The position numbers were made by a program, and so were the translations under genes. Below the pieces are notes generated by a model, which saw only the letters and a list, made by a program, of their open reading frames with translations, was not told where the DNA came from and did not search any database. Below, piece after piece: positions 1-7,642 of a stretch of DNA of 23,214 nt. Positions within the stretch are counted from its first letter, which is position 1; each line of letters starts with the position of its first letter. This DNA is from DAOVRL01 sp023128595 (GTDB taxonomy: Bacteria; Planctomycetota; Phycisphaerae; Sedimentisphaerales; Anaerobacaceae): assembly GCA_030628155.1 (NCBI GenBank), contig DAOVRL010000056.1, positions 1 to 23,214 of the forward strand, in the 5' to 3' direction.

Positions 1-109
1 GTGAGGGGCATTGAAGTTTCCTCACACGGTTGAATATTGTGACACTCTTCGAATCGAAAGAGAAGAGAAACAGGGAATACAAACTAAACCTAAATGAGGA
101 GACCATATT

Positions 110-478
110 ATGTCTACTCGACAACGGTTAATTACAATTCTGGTGGTTCTGGCAATTGTTTGTGGATTAGTTGTCCCGGCTGATGCTGCAGTGCGTGTTC
201 GCGGCTACTATCGCAGTAATGGAACCTACGTTCGACCTCATTATCGTTCCAATTCAGACGGTAACTTCTGGAACAACTGGAGCACGTACCCGAACCTAAA
301 TCCCTACACCGGAGCCAGAGGCACAAGGCGCACACCGAGTTATTCGAGTACTTACTCTTGGCGGATGCCCAGCTATGGCAGGAGCACCCCAAGCTACTGG
401 AACAGCTACTCTTGGTCGTATCCCACCCTCTCAATGCCCAGCTACAGCACCTTTGGCAGTTCGGCTTGGGGCTGGTAA
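110..478 (+). CDS. Small secreted Pro-Ser-Tyr-rich protein
   Basis: A 122-residue protein with a clear Sec signal peptide: basic MSTRQR, a hydrophobic core at about residues 7-22, and a likely cut after ADA at about residue 26. The mature part begins with a motif (VRVRGYYRSNGTYVRPHYRS, then DGNFWNNWSTYPNLNPYTG) that I recognise from many small secreted bacterial proteins of unknown function. The C-terminal third is low-complexity, with four PSY units (TPSY, MPSY, TPSY, MPSY) among Ser, Tyr and Trp and no Cys. The start is well supported: GAGGAG at 96-101 sits 8 nt before the ATG. A strong hairpin plus T-run follows at 515-548, so it is probably monocistronic. The aromatic, Pro-rich tail suggests a surface or envelope-associated role, but the function is unknown. 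Base composition is more AT-rich than in the large operon downstream. Confidence 0.8.
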   Translation: MSTRQRLITILVVLAIVCGLVVPADAAVRVRGYYRSNGTYVRPHYRSNSDGNFWNNWSTYPNLNPYTGARGTRRTPSYSSTYSWRMPSYGRSTPSYWNSYSWSYPTLSMPSYSTFGSSAWGW

Positions 479-514
479 TCCGCGTGAATCACACCCAATA
501 TGGAAGTCAATACA

Positions 515-548
515 GGGCTGGCTGGAAAATAGCTGGCCCTTTTCTTTT
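515..548 (+). terminator. Intrinsic terminator after the small secreted protein
   Basis: A 9-bp stem (GGGCTGGCT at 515-523 with AGCTGGCCC at 531-539, including two G-U pairs) and a 7-nt loop are followed at once by TTTTCTTTT (540-548). It lies 37 nt after the stop codon of the gene at 110-478. The rest of the gap to 750 holds no convincing gene, only short palindromes near 692-718. Confidence 0.7.
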
Positions 549-691
549 GGCCGCTGCAATGGCCAGGTATTCTGCGGTGCTGAGTCCCTGCTTGCGTTTC
601 TTACCAAATTAGGGCGTATGTAAGTAGGAAACTCGGGCTAATTTTCCTTGTTTTCGGACGGTGGGAACATTGCCCGGGTATTTTGTTGTGC

Positions 692-718
692 GAAGAATAC
701 TTCATATACTTTAAGTAT
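692..718. promoter_or_regulatory. Two adjacent palindromes upstream of the amidase-like gene
   Basis: GAAG-AATA-CTTC (692-703) is directly followed by ATACTT-T-AAGTAT (706-718), 33 nt before the ATG at 751. The spacing and AT-richness fit an operator or promoter-proximal site, but no regulator is identified and short AT-rich palindromes arise easily by chance. Confidence 0.25.
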
Positions 719-750
719 GCGAAATCTTCTATGTTAACCTGGGCGAGACC

Positions 751-1305
751 ATGTCGAATCAGCCGAGAGTCGTGAAGGTATTGGCCGCCCTGCTTGTCTC
801 AATGACAGCCGGCACAGCAGTTCTAATGGCCCTGAGCGGCAGACCTCCGGTGGCCGGACCTTTCAGTCTCGCAAGTTATGTAGGCCTGCCTCCAATCAAA
901 GATGCCGTGCACTCCGGAGTAGCTCAGCAGGGCGAGGGTTGGAATAGCATAGAGGTTTACTTCAGCGGAAGCACGGCCGGTAATATCGAACAGTTGGCCG
1001 CGCTCTACGGGCTCAGCCGCGCAGTGGATATCAACTGTCACTTCGTCGTCTGCAACGGGCTCGGCGGCGGCGATGGGCAAGTCCTTCCCACTGCGAAATG
1101 GCAAAGACAACTCCCGATCATGCCCGCCCGGCCTCGGCAGCCCCAAAGCCGGACAATACGTATGTGTGTTATAGCGGTAGCCGACAGCCCGAACACAATG
1201 CCAACGGAATATCAGGTCCAAAGGGTGTATGCACTCACAGACAAACTGTGCCACAGCTTCGGCATAAATCCCAGGGCCATTCGATACCCCCCCAACTGGC
1301 AATAA
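751..1305 (+). CDS. Membrane-anchored, catalytically degenerate amidase-fold protein
   Basis: A 184-residue protein with one N-terminal membrane segment or uncleaved signal (about residues 8-28). From residue 64 it follows the layout of the Amidase_2/peptidoglycan-recognition fold as found in Planctomycetes: W64-N-S-I-E-V-Y-F-S-G-S-T (normally W-x-x-I-V-I-H-H-S-A-T), then H97-F-V-V-C-N-G-L-G-G-G-D-G and W117-Q-R-Q (normally HFVIGNGxGxGDG...RWxxQ), then MCVIAV...MPTEYQVQRVYALTDKLC (normally IGICLVG...PTxxQLxxL). The first zinc histidine is replaced (Y70/F71 in place of HH), the usual H after RWxxQ is absent, and the final HRD region reads IRYPPNWQ with no His. It is therefore unlikely to hydrolyse peptidoglycan; it may bind muropeptides or be decaying. 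There is no strong Shine-Dalgarno sequence, so the start is moderately sure. The fold assignment is mine by eye. Confidence 0.6.
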   Translation: MSNQPRVVKVLAALLVSMTAGTAVLMALSGRPPVAGPFSLASYVGLPPIKDAVHSGVAQQGEGWNSIEVYFSGSTAGNIEQLAALYGLSRAVDINCHFVVCNGLGGGDGQVLPTAKWQRQLPIMPARPRQPQSRTIRMCVIAVADSPNTMPTEYQVQRVYALTDKLCHSFGINPRAIRYPPNWQ

Positions 1306-1327
1306 GCAGCTTCTTCGCCCTGTCCCC

Positions 1328-1340
1328 CCCTTTCGCAGGG
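1328..1340. repeat. Possible REP-like hairpin
   Basis: CCCT-TTCGC-AGGG followed by ATGACA (1341-1346) resembles the small palindromic intergenic units (CCC...TTTCGC...GGGATGAC) scattered through many bacterial genomes. A single copy with a short stem does not prove a repeat family. It may instead serve as a weak transcript end for the gene stopping at 1305. Confidence 0.25.
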
Positions 1341-1366
1341 ATGACAATACTGCTGATAATTGATTA

Positions 1367-1395
1367 TTGGAAAAGCCCGCACGATCAATTATAAT
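1367..1395 (+). promoter_or_regulatory. Sigma-70-type promoter for the GNAT gene
   Basis: TTGGAA (1367-1372), a 17-nt spacer and a perfect TATAAT (1390-1395). The ATG at 1405 begins only 9 nt after the -10 box, so the transcript would start at or within a few bases of the start codon. No Shine-Dalgarno sequence is present, consistent with leaderless or near-leaderless translation. Confidence 0.55.
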
Positions 1396-1404
1396 TCCTT
1401 ACGT

Positions 1405-1869
1405 ATGAAACTGCGAAATGCGAAAATCTCCGATGTCGAGGCGATTCACGGCCTGGTCAGCTCTTATGCGGAGCGCGACAGGATGCTGTTTCGCTCTATG
1501 GCCGATATTTACGAGAACTTGCAGACCTTCACGGTAGCCGAGGCCGATGGCGCTATCGTGGGCTGCTGCGCGCTGGAGATTATCTGGGCTGACTTGGCGG
1601 AGATAAAATCGCTCGCCGTTGACCAGGCGAATAAGGAACAGGGTATCGGGCGGCTGCTCGTGGCCGCGGCTGTCGAGCAGGCGGGCCGGCTTGACGTGCC
1701 GCGGGTCTTCGCCCTTACCCTTGAGCCGGAGTTCTTTGAGAAACTGGGCTTTGAGATGGTCGAGAAAGACGCCTTGTCGATGAAGGTCTGGAGCGACTGC
1801 GCCCGCTGCCCAAAGCAGGAAAACTGCGACGAGATAGCGGTCATTAAGGCCGTATTGCGTGATGCGTGA
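1405..1869 (+). CDS. GNAT acetyltransferase, short N-acetylglutamate-synthase type
   Basis: A 154-residue GNAT-fold enzyme. It has the N-terminal MKLRNAKISDVEAIHGLV, the central strand VAEADGAIVGCCALEI, the acetyl-CoA loop at residues 77-85 (KEQGIGRLL), and the C-terminal FFEKLGFEMVEKDALSMKVW. The tail SDCARCPKQENCDEIAV (C132, C135, C141) is what I associate with the short stand-alone amino-acid N-acetyltransferases that make N-acetylglutamate at the first step of arginine synthesis in bacteria lacking classical ArgA. That specific substrate is inferred; GNAT itself is secure. I chose the ATG at 1405 rather than the in-frame ATG at 1360, because the homologous region starts here and the -10 box lies just upstream. 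There is no arginine gene nearby. It converges on the permease ending at 1906, with only 36 bp between and no obvious terminator. Confidence 0.8.
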   Translation: MKLRNAKISDVEAIHGLVSSYAERDRMLFRSMADIYENLQTFTVAEADGAIVGCCALEIIWADLAEIKSLAVDQANKEQGIGRLLVAAAVEQAGRLDVPRVFALTLEPEFFEKLGFEMVEKDALSMKVWSDCARCPKQENCDEIAVIKAVLRDA

Positions 1870-1905
1870 TGCGCAGAGAAACGTGGACGCAATAGGCGGT
1901 ACGAA

Positions 1906-2970
1906 TTACCCCACCTGTCGGCGCTGGAACAGGGCGATGGCCAGTGCGAGTATCCCGGCCGTATAGCACAGGGCGTAGGAGGCGCCTATTGCAATGTATA
2001 TTGGGGGAACCGGCTTTTCTTCGTAAATGGCATCACTTATCCAGAAAACCTGTAGATTCGGGACGACGCACCGGGCCACTCTTGCCCACAAATACCTCCG
2101 CCCGACCTTGTTTTCGAGGTCATATCTGGCGCTGTCGGTCGGCAAATTAGCTGTCTCAAAGTACTCATCCTGGCCGGTTTCCAGATTCTCCACGCTGTAG
2201 CCCTTGAATCTGGCAAATGAGTGGTCACTCACGAGTCCCAGCAGGAAAATCCCGATACAGGCCGAGAGCGTTACCACTACATTGAATCTCGCCGAGAGCG
2301 CCACCGCCAGGGCCACGATTATAGTCGCCGCCAAGAGCAGCAGTATCGAGCCGTAAATATCCACCGTGTTGATGCCGTTGTTCTGGGGGTTGAATTTCCA
2401 GTCCCTGTCGATAAAGCACAGGAACACTAAGCCAAAGGTTGCGAATATGCCGGTCAAGACTATGGCCGTCGAAGTGAACTTCCAGTCATAAGCGTAGTTG
2501 AAAAAAGCACTTAGCAGAAGAACCGCCGCCAGCACGACACCAGCGCCGCCCAGGACGGTCCAGTCGTGTGTATCGGCGGCCGTCTCCAGCACACCGTGCC
2601 TTATCGACATCAGCAGGGCGATCGTGCAGATATAGTGCGCCAGGGCCACCGCGGCGGCGACGCCGAAGAACTTTGCAACGATAAATATCGGACGTTGGAC
2701 CGGCTTGCTCAGGACCGTCATAATCGTCTTGTTCTCCAGCTCCTCGGCCACCGCGCCGGATGCCGAAAATATTGCAACGAACAAGCTGGTAAGGAATAAC
2801 GTAGATAATCCTAATTCTCGCAGGAGTTTGTTGTCGTCGCTCATTGTGTACATCGCCAGGGACGGGCTCAAGAAGAACAGCAGCAGGGCGGCGATAATGA
2901 TGATGGCATACACCGGCTTCCTGAGTGTTTCTATGAAAGTGTTTTTTGCTATCGTAAATAACTTATTCAT
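1906..2970 (-). CDS. ABC-2 type exporter permease (stand-alone)
   Basis: A 354-residue integral membrane protein. It has a first helix at about 20-40, the conserved cytoplasmic segment EELENKTIMTVLSKPVQRP (about 76-94) that marks ABC-2 permeases of the gliding-motility/NosY kind, several further helices, and a last helix ending in FQRRQVG. A soluble loop around 250-300 separates the last helices. It should be the membrane half of an export pump, but no ATPase gene adjoins it. The nearest, at 9580-10872, lies on the other strand. Its core motif is similar to EIEQRQIYTVITKPIRR in the permease at 10865, so the two are related. The start is set by MNKLFTIAKNTF, with GGGAGTG about 11 nt upstream; an ATG 6 nt upstream in the same frame runs into a stop. 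Transcribed divergently from the SPFH operon. Confidence 0.85.
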   Translation of the reverse strand: MNKLFTIAKNTFIETLRKPVYAIIIIAALLLFFLSPSLAMYTMSDDNKLLRELGLSTLFLTSLFVAIFSASGAVAEELENKTIMTVLSKPVQRPIFIVAKFFGVAAAVALAHYICTIALLMSIRHGVLETAADTHDWTVLGGAGVVLAAVLLLSAFFNYAYDWKFTSTAIVLTGIFATFGLVFLCFIDRDWKFNPQNNGINTVDIYGSILLLLAATIIVALAVALSARFNVVVTLSACIGIFLLGLVSDHSFARFKGYSVENLETGQDEYFETANLPTDSARYDLENKVGRRYLWARVARCVVPNLQVFWISDAIYEEKPVPPIYIAIGASYALCYTAGILALAIALFQRRQVG

Positions 2971-3081
2971 CTTTCATAATCACTCCCTGTCAGCCGAGAT
3001 GCCTTGCCGGCGTTCCGGATTGCCGATGAACTAAGGAACCTGTTTTTTGCAATTGTCCCTGTACGAGAGACACCATTTGTT

Positions 3082-3110
3082 GTTATAGTACACAACTTGC
3101 AGCTTGTAAA
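3082..3110 (-). promoter_or_regulatory. Promoter for the ABC-2 permease gene
   Basis: On the minus strand: TTTACA (3110-3105), a 17-nt spacer, TATAAC (3087-3082), each one base off consensus. It would give a leader of about 105 nt before the ATG at 2970. The same 210-bp intergenic region must also hold the plus-strand promoter of the SPFH operon. I see AT-rich candidates at 3120-3136 but no convincing paired -35/-10. Confidence 0.5.
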
Positions 3111-3181
3111 GGGCTTACACATATATTGATTAAATACTGTTTTGAGAGTTTTTTGTTCGCACTGGACAACCGGGGTAAGCA

Positions 3182-5317
3182 ATGACAACATCGTCGAAGC
3201 GCCCTGAGCACGTGGCCTGGGCGTCTCTGATATTGAGCGTGGTCTTCTTTGGGGTCGCCTTTTTTCTCGGGCGGTGGAGCGGCCTGTTCGCGGTCTCTGC
3301 GATTAGCTGGCTCAGTCTCTCGGCGGTTTTGATCTGGCTGGTTCTGGCAATTCAGTTCCATCAACGTGCCCTGGCCGAGCAGGAAAAGCTCGACTTAGGC
3401 GAATTGGCCAAGGATGAGCGGGCCTCCGCAATCTTCGAGGGCAAAGGTGAGCGTGCAGCCTTGTTCGCCGCCGCCACACGCCGCCTCGAGATACTCGAAA
3501 AATGGTTCATACCCATTTTTTCGGCAGCAATTGCCATCTACGAGGTAGGTATTGGTCTGTACCTCTACCTGGTAAAACCCATCCCCGGTGCCGCCCAGAC
3601 CAATCAAAGCACGCCTTTTTTGCTCTGTGCGGTCTGTATGACCGCTGTTGCGTTTGTCAGCTTCCTGATCTCTCGCTACGCCACAGGGATGTCGGCCGAG
3701 CCAAACTGGAAGCCGTTGAGGGCCGGCGGTAGTTTTCTCCTTGGCATATCCGTCCTGTGCTTCGCCCTGGCGGTGGGCCTGGCCCTGGCGAACTTCCAAT
3801 TCTTCATAGTTGTAAAGGTGCTTAACTTCGTTGTTCCTATCCTGCTAATCGTCCTCGGCGCCGAAACCGCGCTGAACGTCGTTCTGGACATATACCGGCC
3901 GAGGCTAAAAGGCCAATACAGCAGGGCCGCCTTTGACAGCAGGCTCCTGGGGACCATCAATGAGCCGGGCGGAGTATTCCGCAGCGCCGCAGGCGCCATC
4001 GATTATCAGTTCGGTTTCAAGGTCTCGCAAACCTGGTTCTACAAGCTGCTCGAAAAGGCGATCGTGCCTCTGGTCGTATTTGCCGGTGTTACGCTCTATC
4101 TGTTGAGCTGCGTGGTAGTCGTGGCGCCCGATGAAGAGGCGATCATAGAGCATTTCGGCAATCCCCTCAACAGCGCCGGGCAGGTAAAACTCATTGGACC
4201 AGGACTGGCCTTCAAATGGCCCTGGCCCATTGACAAAGCGCGCAAATACCGGACCAAAAAGATTTCGGAGCTTTACATCGGCTACGAACCCAGGAGGGAC
4301 CCTGACACCGACGAGATAATACGGGAGAAGCACTTGTTGTGGGGCGAGGACCACTACGAACAGGAGCACGATCTGCTCGTTGCAACTGAATATACCGGCC
4401 GCGAGCTGCCTGAAGGCGCCGTCCCGGTAAGTCTCATCAAGGCCAATGTCCCCGTACTGTACAGGGTAAAGGAAAAGGGTCTATACTCTTTTCTCTACAA
4501 TTATGGCGAAACAGAAGAACGGGAAGGCACGAAGGTCCGCAAGGTGTACGAATCGGAGAGAATGCTCGAGGCGATTTGCTACCAGGAGCTCACCAGGTTT
4601 GCAGCCAGCGCCACTATAGATGTCAACGACCAGGATCGTAGCGCAGACATTCTTCAGGAGAGTCTCTTTGGAGCCGGTCGGGAAAAGGCCAAAAAGATCC
4701 TGACCTCCAACATTCAAAATGCCGCCGACCGCGCCGCTCTGGGCGTAGAAATCGTATTCCTCGGCCTCCAGGGTGTTCACCCCACGGTGGAAGTTGCACC
4801 GGATTACCAGGCTGTAGTCGGCGCCGTTCAGAAAAGACAGAAACTCATACTTGAAGCCCAGACCGAGCGAAACAAAGAGTTGAGCACTCTTGCAGGCTCT
4901 GTAAAAGATGCCAACGAGCTTTACACTCTCGCCGAGAAGCACCGGCAGGCCAGAACAAAGAACACTCCGCAGGATGTTAACGACCTTACAAACCGACTGG
5001 ATAAGGCCTTTGCTCAAGCCGGAGGAGAAATCTTTATCAAGTTGAGAGAATCACAAAGTTATGCCTTTGAAAAAGCCACACTTGCCAGGGCAACGGGAAC
5101 GCGTTTTGCCGACCAGCTAAAGGCATACAGGGCTGCCAAAAATATCTACACACGCCAGCAGAGGCTCATACTCTTCGAAGAGGCACTTAAAAACATCAGA
5201 AAATATGTCGTTGTTGCCGATCCTAACGACATACTCGTTTTTATAGTCGATTTCCAGGAACAACTGATACCGACCTTGTATGACATTACCGGGTCGCAGG
5301 AGACCAGCGAGAAATGA
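3182..5317 (+). CDS. Multi-pass membrane protein with SPFH/band-7 domain (HflK-like)
   Basis: A 711-residue protein of unusual build. Residues 1-240 hold about six membrane helices (near 12-29, 35-57, 107-131, 146-164, 184-205, 207-229). Another helix at 293-315 leads directly into an SPFH domain opening VVVVAPDEEAIIEHFGNPL, with the GPGLAFKWPWPI motif at 339-350. The domain runs to about 535 and is followed by a long charged, probably coiled-coil region to about 680. HflK/HflC usually have one anchor and 300-420 residues, so the N-terminal multi-pass part is an addition. SPFH proteins assemble large membrane rings that organise microdomains or restrain proteases such as FtsH; the partner here is unknown. 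It is first in the operon, and its stop overlaps the next start by 4 nt (ATGA). The start is supported mainly by position; the Shine-Dalgarno sequence is weak. Confidence 0.85.
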   Translation: MTTSSKRPEHVAWASLILSVVFFGVAFFLGRWSGLFAVSAISWLSLSAVLIWLVLAIQFHQRALAEQEKLDLGELAKDERASAIFEGKGERAALFAAATRRLEILEKWFIPIFSAAIAIYEVGIGLYLYLVKPIPGAAQTNQSTPFLLCAVCMTAVAFVSFLISRYATGMSAEPNWKPLRAGGSFLLGISVLCFALAVGLALANFQFFIVVKVLNFVVPILLIVLGAETALNVVLDIYRPRLKGQYSRAAFDSRLLGTINEPGGVFRSAAGAIDYQFGFKVSQTWFYKLLEKAIVPLVVFAGVTLYLLSCVVVVAPDEEAIIEHFGNPLNSAGQVKLIGPGLAFKWPWPIDKARKYRTKKISELYIGYEPRRDPDTDEIIREKHLLWGEDHYEQEHDLLVATEYTGRELPEGAVPVSLIKANVPVLYRVKEKGLYSFLYNYGETEEREGTKVRKVYESERMLEAICYQELTRFAASATIDVNDQDRSADILQESLFGAGREKAKKILTSNIQNAADRAALGVEIVFLGLQGVHPTVEVAPDYQAVVGAVQKRQKLILEAQTERNKELSTLAGSVKDANELYTLAEKHRQARTKNTPQDVNDLTNRLDKAFAQAGGEIFIKLRESQSYAFEKATLARATGTRFADQLKAYRAAKNIYTRQQRLILFEEALKNIRKYVVVADPNDILVFIVDFQEQLIPTLYDITGSQETSEK

Positions 5318-6231
5318 AAAACATAGCCGTCATAATCTTCGTCGTTCTGATACTCGTGGTTTTGGCCCTTGCTTTTGCCTCGTTTCAGGTAAGGGAAACT
5401 GAATCCGCCCTGTTGATGACATTCCAAAAGCCCGTCGCCGAAATCACCGAGCCGGGCTGGTACTTCAAATGGCCCCCTCCAATACAGCAGGTCTATAAGT
5501 TTGACTCACGCCTGCGGGTCCTTGAAGCCGAGGTCGGGGAGACAACAACCAAAGGGGACGTGCCGATTATAGTCAACACATACGTCGTCTGGAGAATTGC
5601 CGACCCGCTCCAGTTTCATAATGCCCTCGAGACCGTCCAGAGAGCCGAGAGGACACTGCTCAGCCAGATCGACGATACTCAGGGCGGCGTTATCGGACAG
5701 TATTCCTTCGGCCAGTTTGTAAACAGTGACTCGGATAAGATAAAGTTTCAAGAGATTCAGACAAAGATGCTCGCCGACTTGAAAGACCCTATCAGAACAA
5801 AATATGGAATTGAAGTCAAGGCCCTCGGCATAAAGCAGCTCAAGGTCAGCAAGGATGTCACCAAGGATGTCTTCGACCGAATGAAAGCCGAAAGGCAACG
5901 CAGGACTGAAACCACAATCCGCCAGGGCCAGACCGAGGCGGCCATAATAAAAAAGGATGCAGAGCTTAAAAGTGCCGAGCTGCTTGCTGCTGCCGAGGCA
6001 AGGGCAAAGGCAATACGAGGCCGCGGTGACGCAGAAGCTGCAAAGTATTACAAGATGCTCGAGGAAGACCCCGAATTTGCAATGTTCCTGCGAAACATCG
6101 AGGCCGTCAAGGCAACACTCGCCGAAAAAGCGACCATAGTCATAAAGGCCGATATGGAGCCTTTCAAACTGTTGAGACAACTGCCGCAGCTTACTCCGAA
6201 AGATCCAAACGACCCAAATGAGCCGAAGTAG
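5314..6231 (+). CDS. hflC: HflC-like SPFH protein
   Basis: A 305-residue single-anchor protein with a membrane helix at residues 4-23 and an SPFH domain opening VRETESALLMTFQKPVAEI. GWYFKWPPPIQQVYKFDSR is the typical HflC/prohibitin entry motif. The signature KDVFDRMKAERQRR near 185-200 and the Ala/Glu-rich helix AAAEARAKAIRGRGDAEAAKYY are characteristic of HflC, which pairs with HflK in the inner membrane with the domain facing the periplasm. The C-terminus is short and Pro/Asp/Asn-rich (PKDPNDPNEPK). Its length matches HflC of other bacteria. It starts inside the stop of the preceding SPFH gene, so translation is probably coupled, and the third SPFH gene follows after 21 bp. The symbol reflects family resemblance; a role in FtsH control is not shown, since no protease gene is present in the window. 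Confidence 0.82.
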   Translation: MKNIAVIIFVVLILVVLALAFASFQVRETESALLMTFQKPVAEITEPGWYFKWPPPIQQVYKFDSRLRVLEAEVGETTTKGDVPIIVNTYVVWRIADPLQFHNALETVQRAERTLLSQIDDTQGGVIGQYSFGQFVNSDSDKIKFQEIQTKMLADLKDPIRTKYGIEVKALGIKQLKVSKDVTKDVFDRMKAERQRRTETTIRQGQTEAAIIKKDAELKSAELLAAAEARAKAIRGRGDAEAAKYYKMLEEDPEFAMFLRNIEAVKATLAEKATIVIKADMEPFKLLRQLPQLTPKDPNDPNEPK

Positions 6232-6252
6232 TTATCCGGGATCATCAGCGAT

Positions 6253-7602
6253 ATGACCAAGCATTATCACGAAAATAACCATGATTTACAGCCGGCCTCG
6301 CCGGACAAATCTCCGGCTGCCGAGCTTGATGCAGCCGCGAAAAGCCTGCCCGAGGCGCTGAGAATCAGTTTTATCACTCTCAAAGTAATAATGATTGCGC
6401 TGGTCGCTCTTTTCCTCATGTCGGGTTTTGAAACCGTCGGTTCGGATGAGCAGGCGCTTGTCCTGCGGTTTGGAAAGATTCGCGGCGTCGGCAAAAACAA
6501 GATCCTCAAGCCCAGAGCCTGGCCGTACTGGGTATTCCCATACCCGATAGAAGAAATTGTCAAAATCCCCGTGGGCAAAAAGGTGGACTTGGCTATTCGC
6601 TCATTCTGGTACTATCAGTCCAAGCAGGATTTGCTTGACGAGAGCCAGGGAAAAACCAGACCTCTCCGGAATGAAACACTGGACCCGATCACCGATGGCT
6701 ATTGCCTTACCTGCAGTGAAAAACATAGTGATGCCTTAACCGGCTCCAAGGGCAGCGACTACAACATTGTACACTCCAAGTGGCAGCTAACCTACCAGAT
6801 TGACGACCCCGAGCTGTTCTTCAAGAACGTCTTTGTTGAGGACCTCAAACCCGGTGACATTTACTTCAATCTTATGACAAAATGTATAACACCGCTTTTG
6901 AAAAATCTCCTCGAAGATGCGGTCGTAACCACTATGGTCAATTATACCATTGACGAAGCGATCAAGAGCCAGGACAGTATCCCCAAGGATGTCAAAAGCC
7001 TCCTGGAGGAAAAGCTCAGAAGTATTAAAACAGATGAAGATGAAGAAGATGAGATAGAAAATGTTTGCGGTATCAAAGTAGTCTCCGTATATCTAACCGA
7101 CATTACCTGGCCTCGACAGGTTGACGAAGCCTTCCAGGCCGCCCACAAGGCATCTCAGGAAAGCCAGAAAGCCATAAGCGAAGCCAGAACCTACGCCCGG
7201 AACACGCTCGACGAAGCCGCCGGCCCGGTTGCCGAGGAGCTATTTGCAGCTCTCCACGACCCTCCTGCCGACGAACAGACCACCGAATTGTTGTGGTCAC
7301 GACTGTCCGGCACCGCTCAGGAGAAGATCTTCAAGGCCAGAGCATATCGAACGCAGGTCGAGGCCAATGCCAAAGCAAATGCCGATTATTTCCAGAGCCT
7401 CCTGCCCGAGTATCGCCAGCGACCGGCCCTCGTCATTCAGGGTATCTATCGCGATGCCATTGAGGATGTTCTTCGTAACGTGGACGAGAAGTTCGTTATC
7501 CAGCCGACCGAGGGCGAGGAAATCAGAATCCTTATGAACAGGGACCCAACAATTAAGCGAGAACGTAAGAAAAAGCCGGGAACCGAGACGGCAGAAAAAT
7601 AG
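6253..7602 (+). CDS. HflK-like SPFH protein with CxxC insert
   Basis: A 449-residue protein. It has a His/Asn-rich cytoplasmic start (MTKHYHENNHD), one membrane helix at about 39-58, then an SPFH domain beginning ETVGSDEQALVLRFGKIRG, as HflK does. An insert at about 120-170 contains C151-L-T-C154 and several charged residues, and is absent from ordinary HflK as I know it. An acidic run (TDEDEEDEIE) near residues 258-267 is followed by VSVYLTDITWPRQVDEAFQAAHKASQES, which resembles the HflK segment preceding its coiled coil. The C-terminal third is helical and ends in a basic tail. It is the third consecutive SPFH gene, 21 bp after the HflC-like gene and 40 bp before the P-type ATPase. It most likely assembles with the two preceding proteins. 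It is called HflK-like rather than hflK because two candidate HflK partners are encoded here. Confidence 0.8.
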   Translation: MTKHYHENNHDLQPASPDKSPAAELDAAAKSLPEALRISFITLKVIMIALVALFLMSGFETVGSDEQALVLRFGKIRGVGKNKILKPRAWPYWVFPYPIEEIVKIPVGKKVDLAIRSFWYYQSKQDLLDESQGKTRPLRNETLDPITDGYCLTCSEKHSDALTGSKGSDYNIVHSKWQLTYQIDDPELFFKNVFVEDLKPGDIYFNLMTKCITPLLKNLLEDAVVTTMVNYTIDEAIKSQDSIPKDVKSLLEEKLRSIKTDEDEEDEIENVCGIKVVSVYLTDITWPRQVDEAFQAAHKASQESQKAISEARTYARNTLDEAAGPVAEELFAALHDPPADEQTTELLWSRLSGTAQEKIFKARAYRTQVEANAKANADYFQSLLPEYRQRPALVIQGIYRDAIEDVLRNVDEKFVIQPTEGEEIRILMNRDPTIKRERKKKPGTETAEK

Positions 7603-7642
7603 AGGTCTCTCGAGACTCCAACTGAATCCGAGACACAAAATT

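Noticed and set aside
1..60. GTGAGG...CCTCAC (1-6 with 20-25) and CTCTTCG...CGAAAGAG dyads at the left edge
   Set aside because: Stems are short or the loops too small, and upstream context is missing; a TTGAAG/TATTGT promoter reading here is also too weak to list.
358..623. Short overlapping plus-strand frames running past the end of the small secreted protein
   Set aside because: They overlap the secreted protein out of frame and run through its terminator; no ribosome site or recognisable protein.
3182..7602. Reading the SPFH genes as a standard HflK-HflC-FtsH control module
   Set aside because: No FtsH or other membrane protease is encoded in the window, and there are three SPFH genes, one with a non-standard architecture.
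7604..7616. GTCTC-TC-GAGAC inverted repeat between the third SPFH gene and the P-type ATPase
   Set aside because: The loop would be only 2 nt, so no stable hairpin; there is no T-run and no sign of an operon break.
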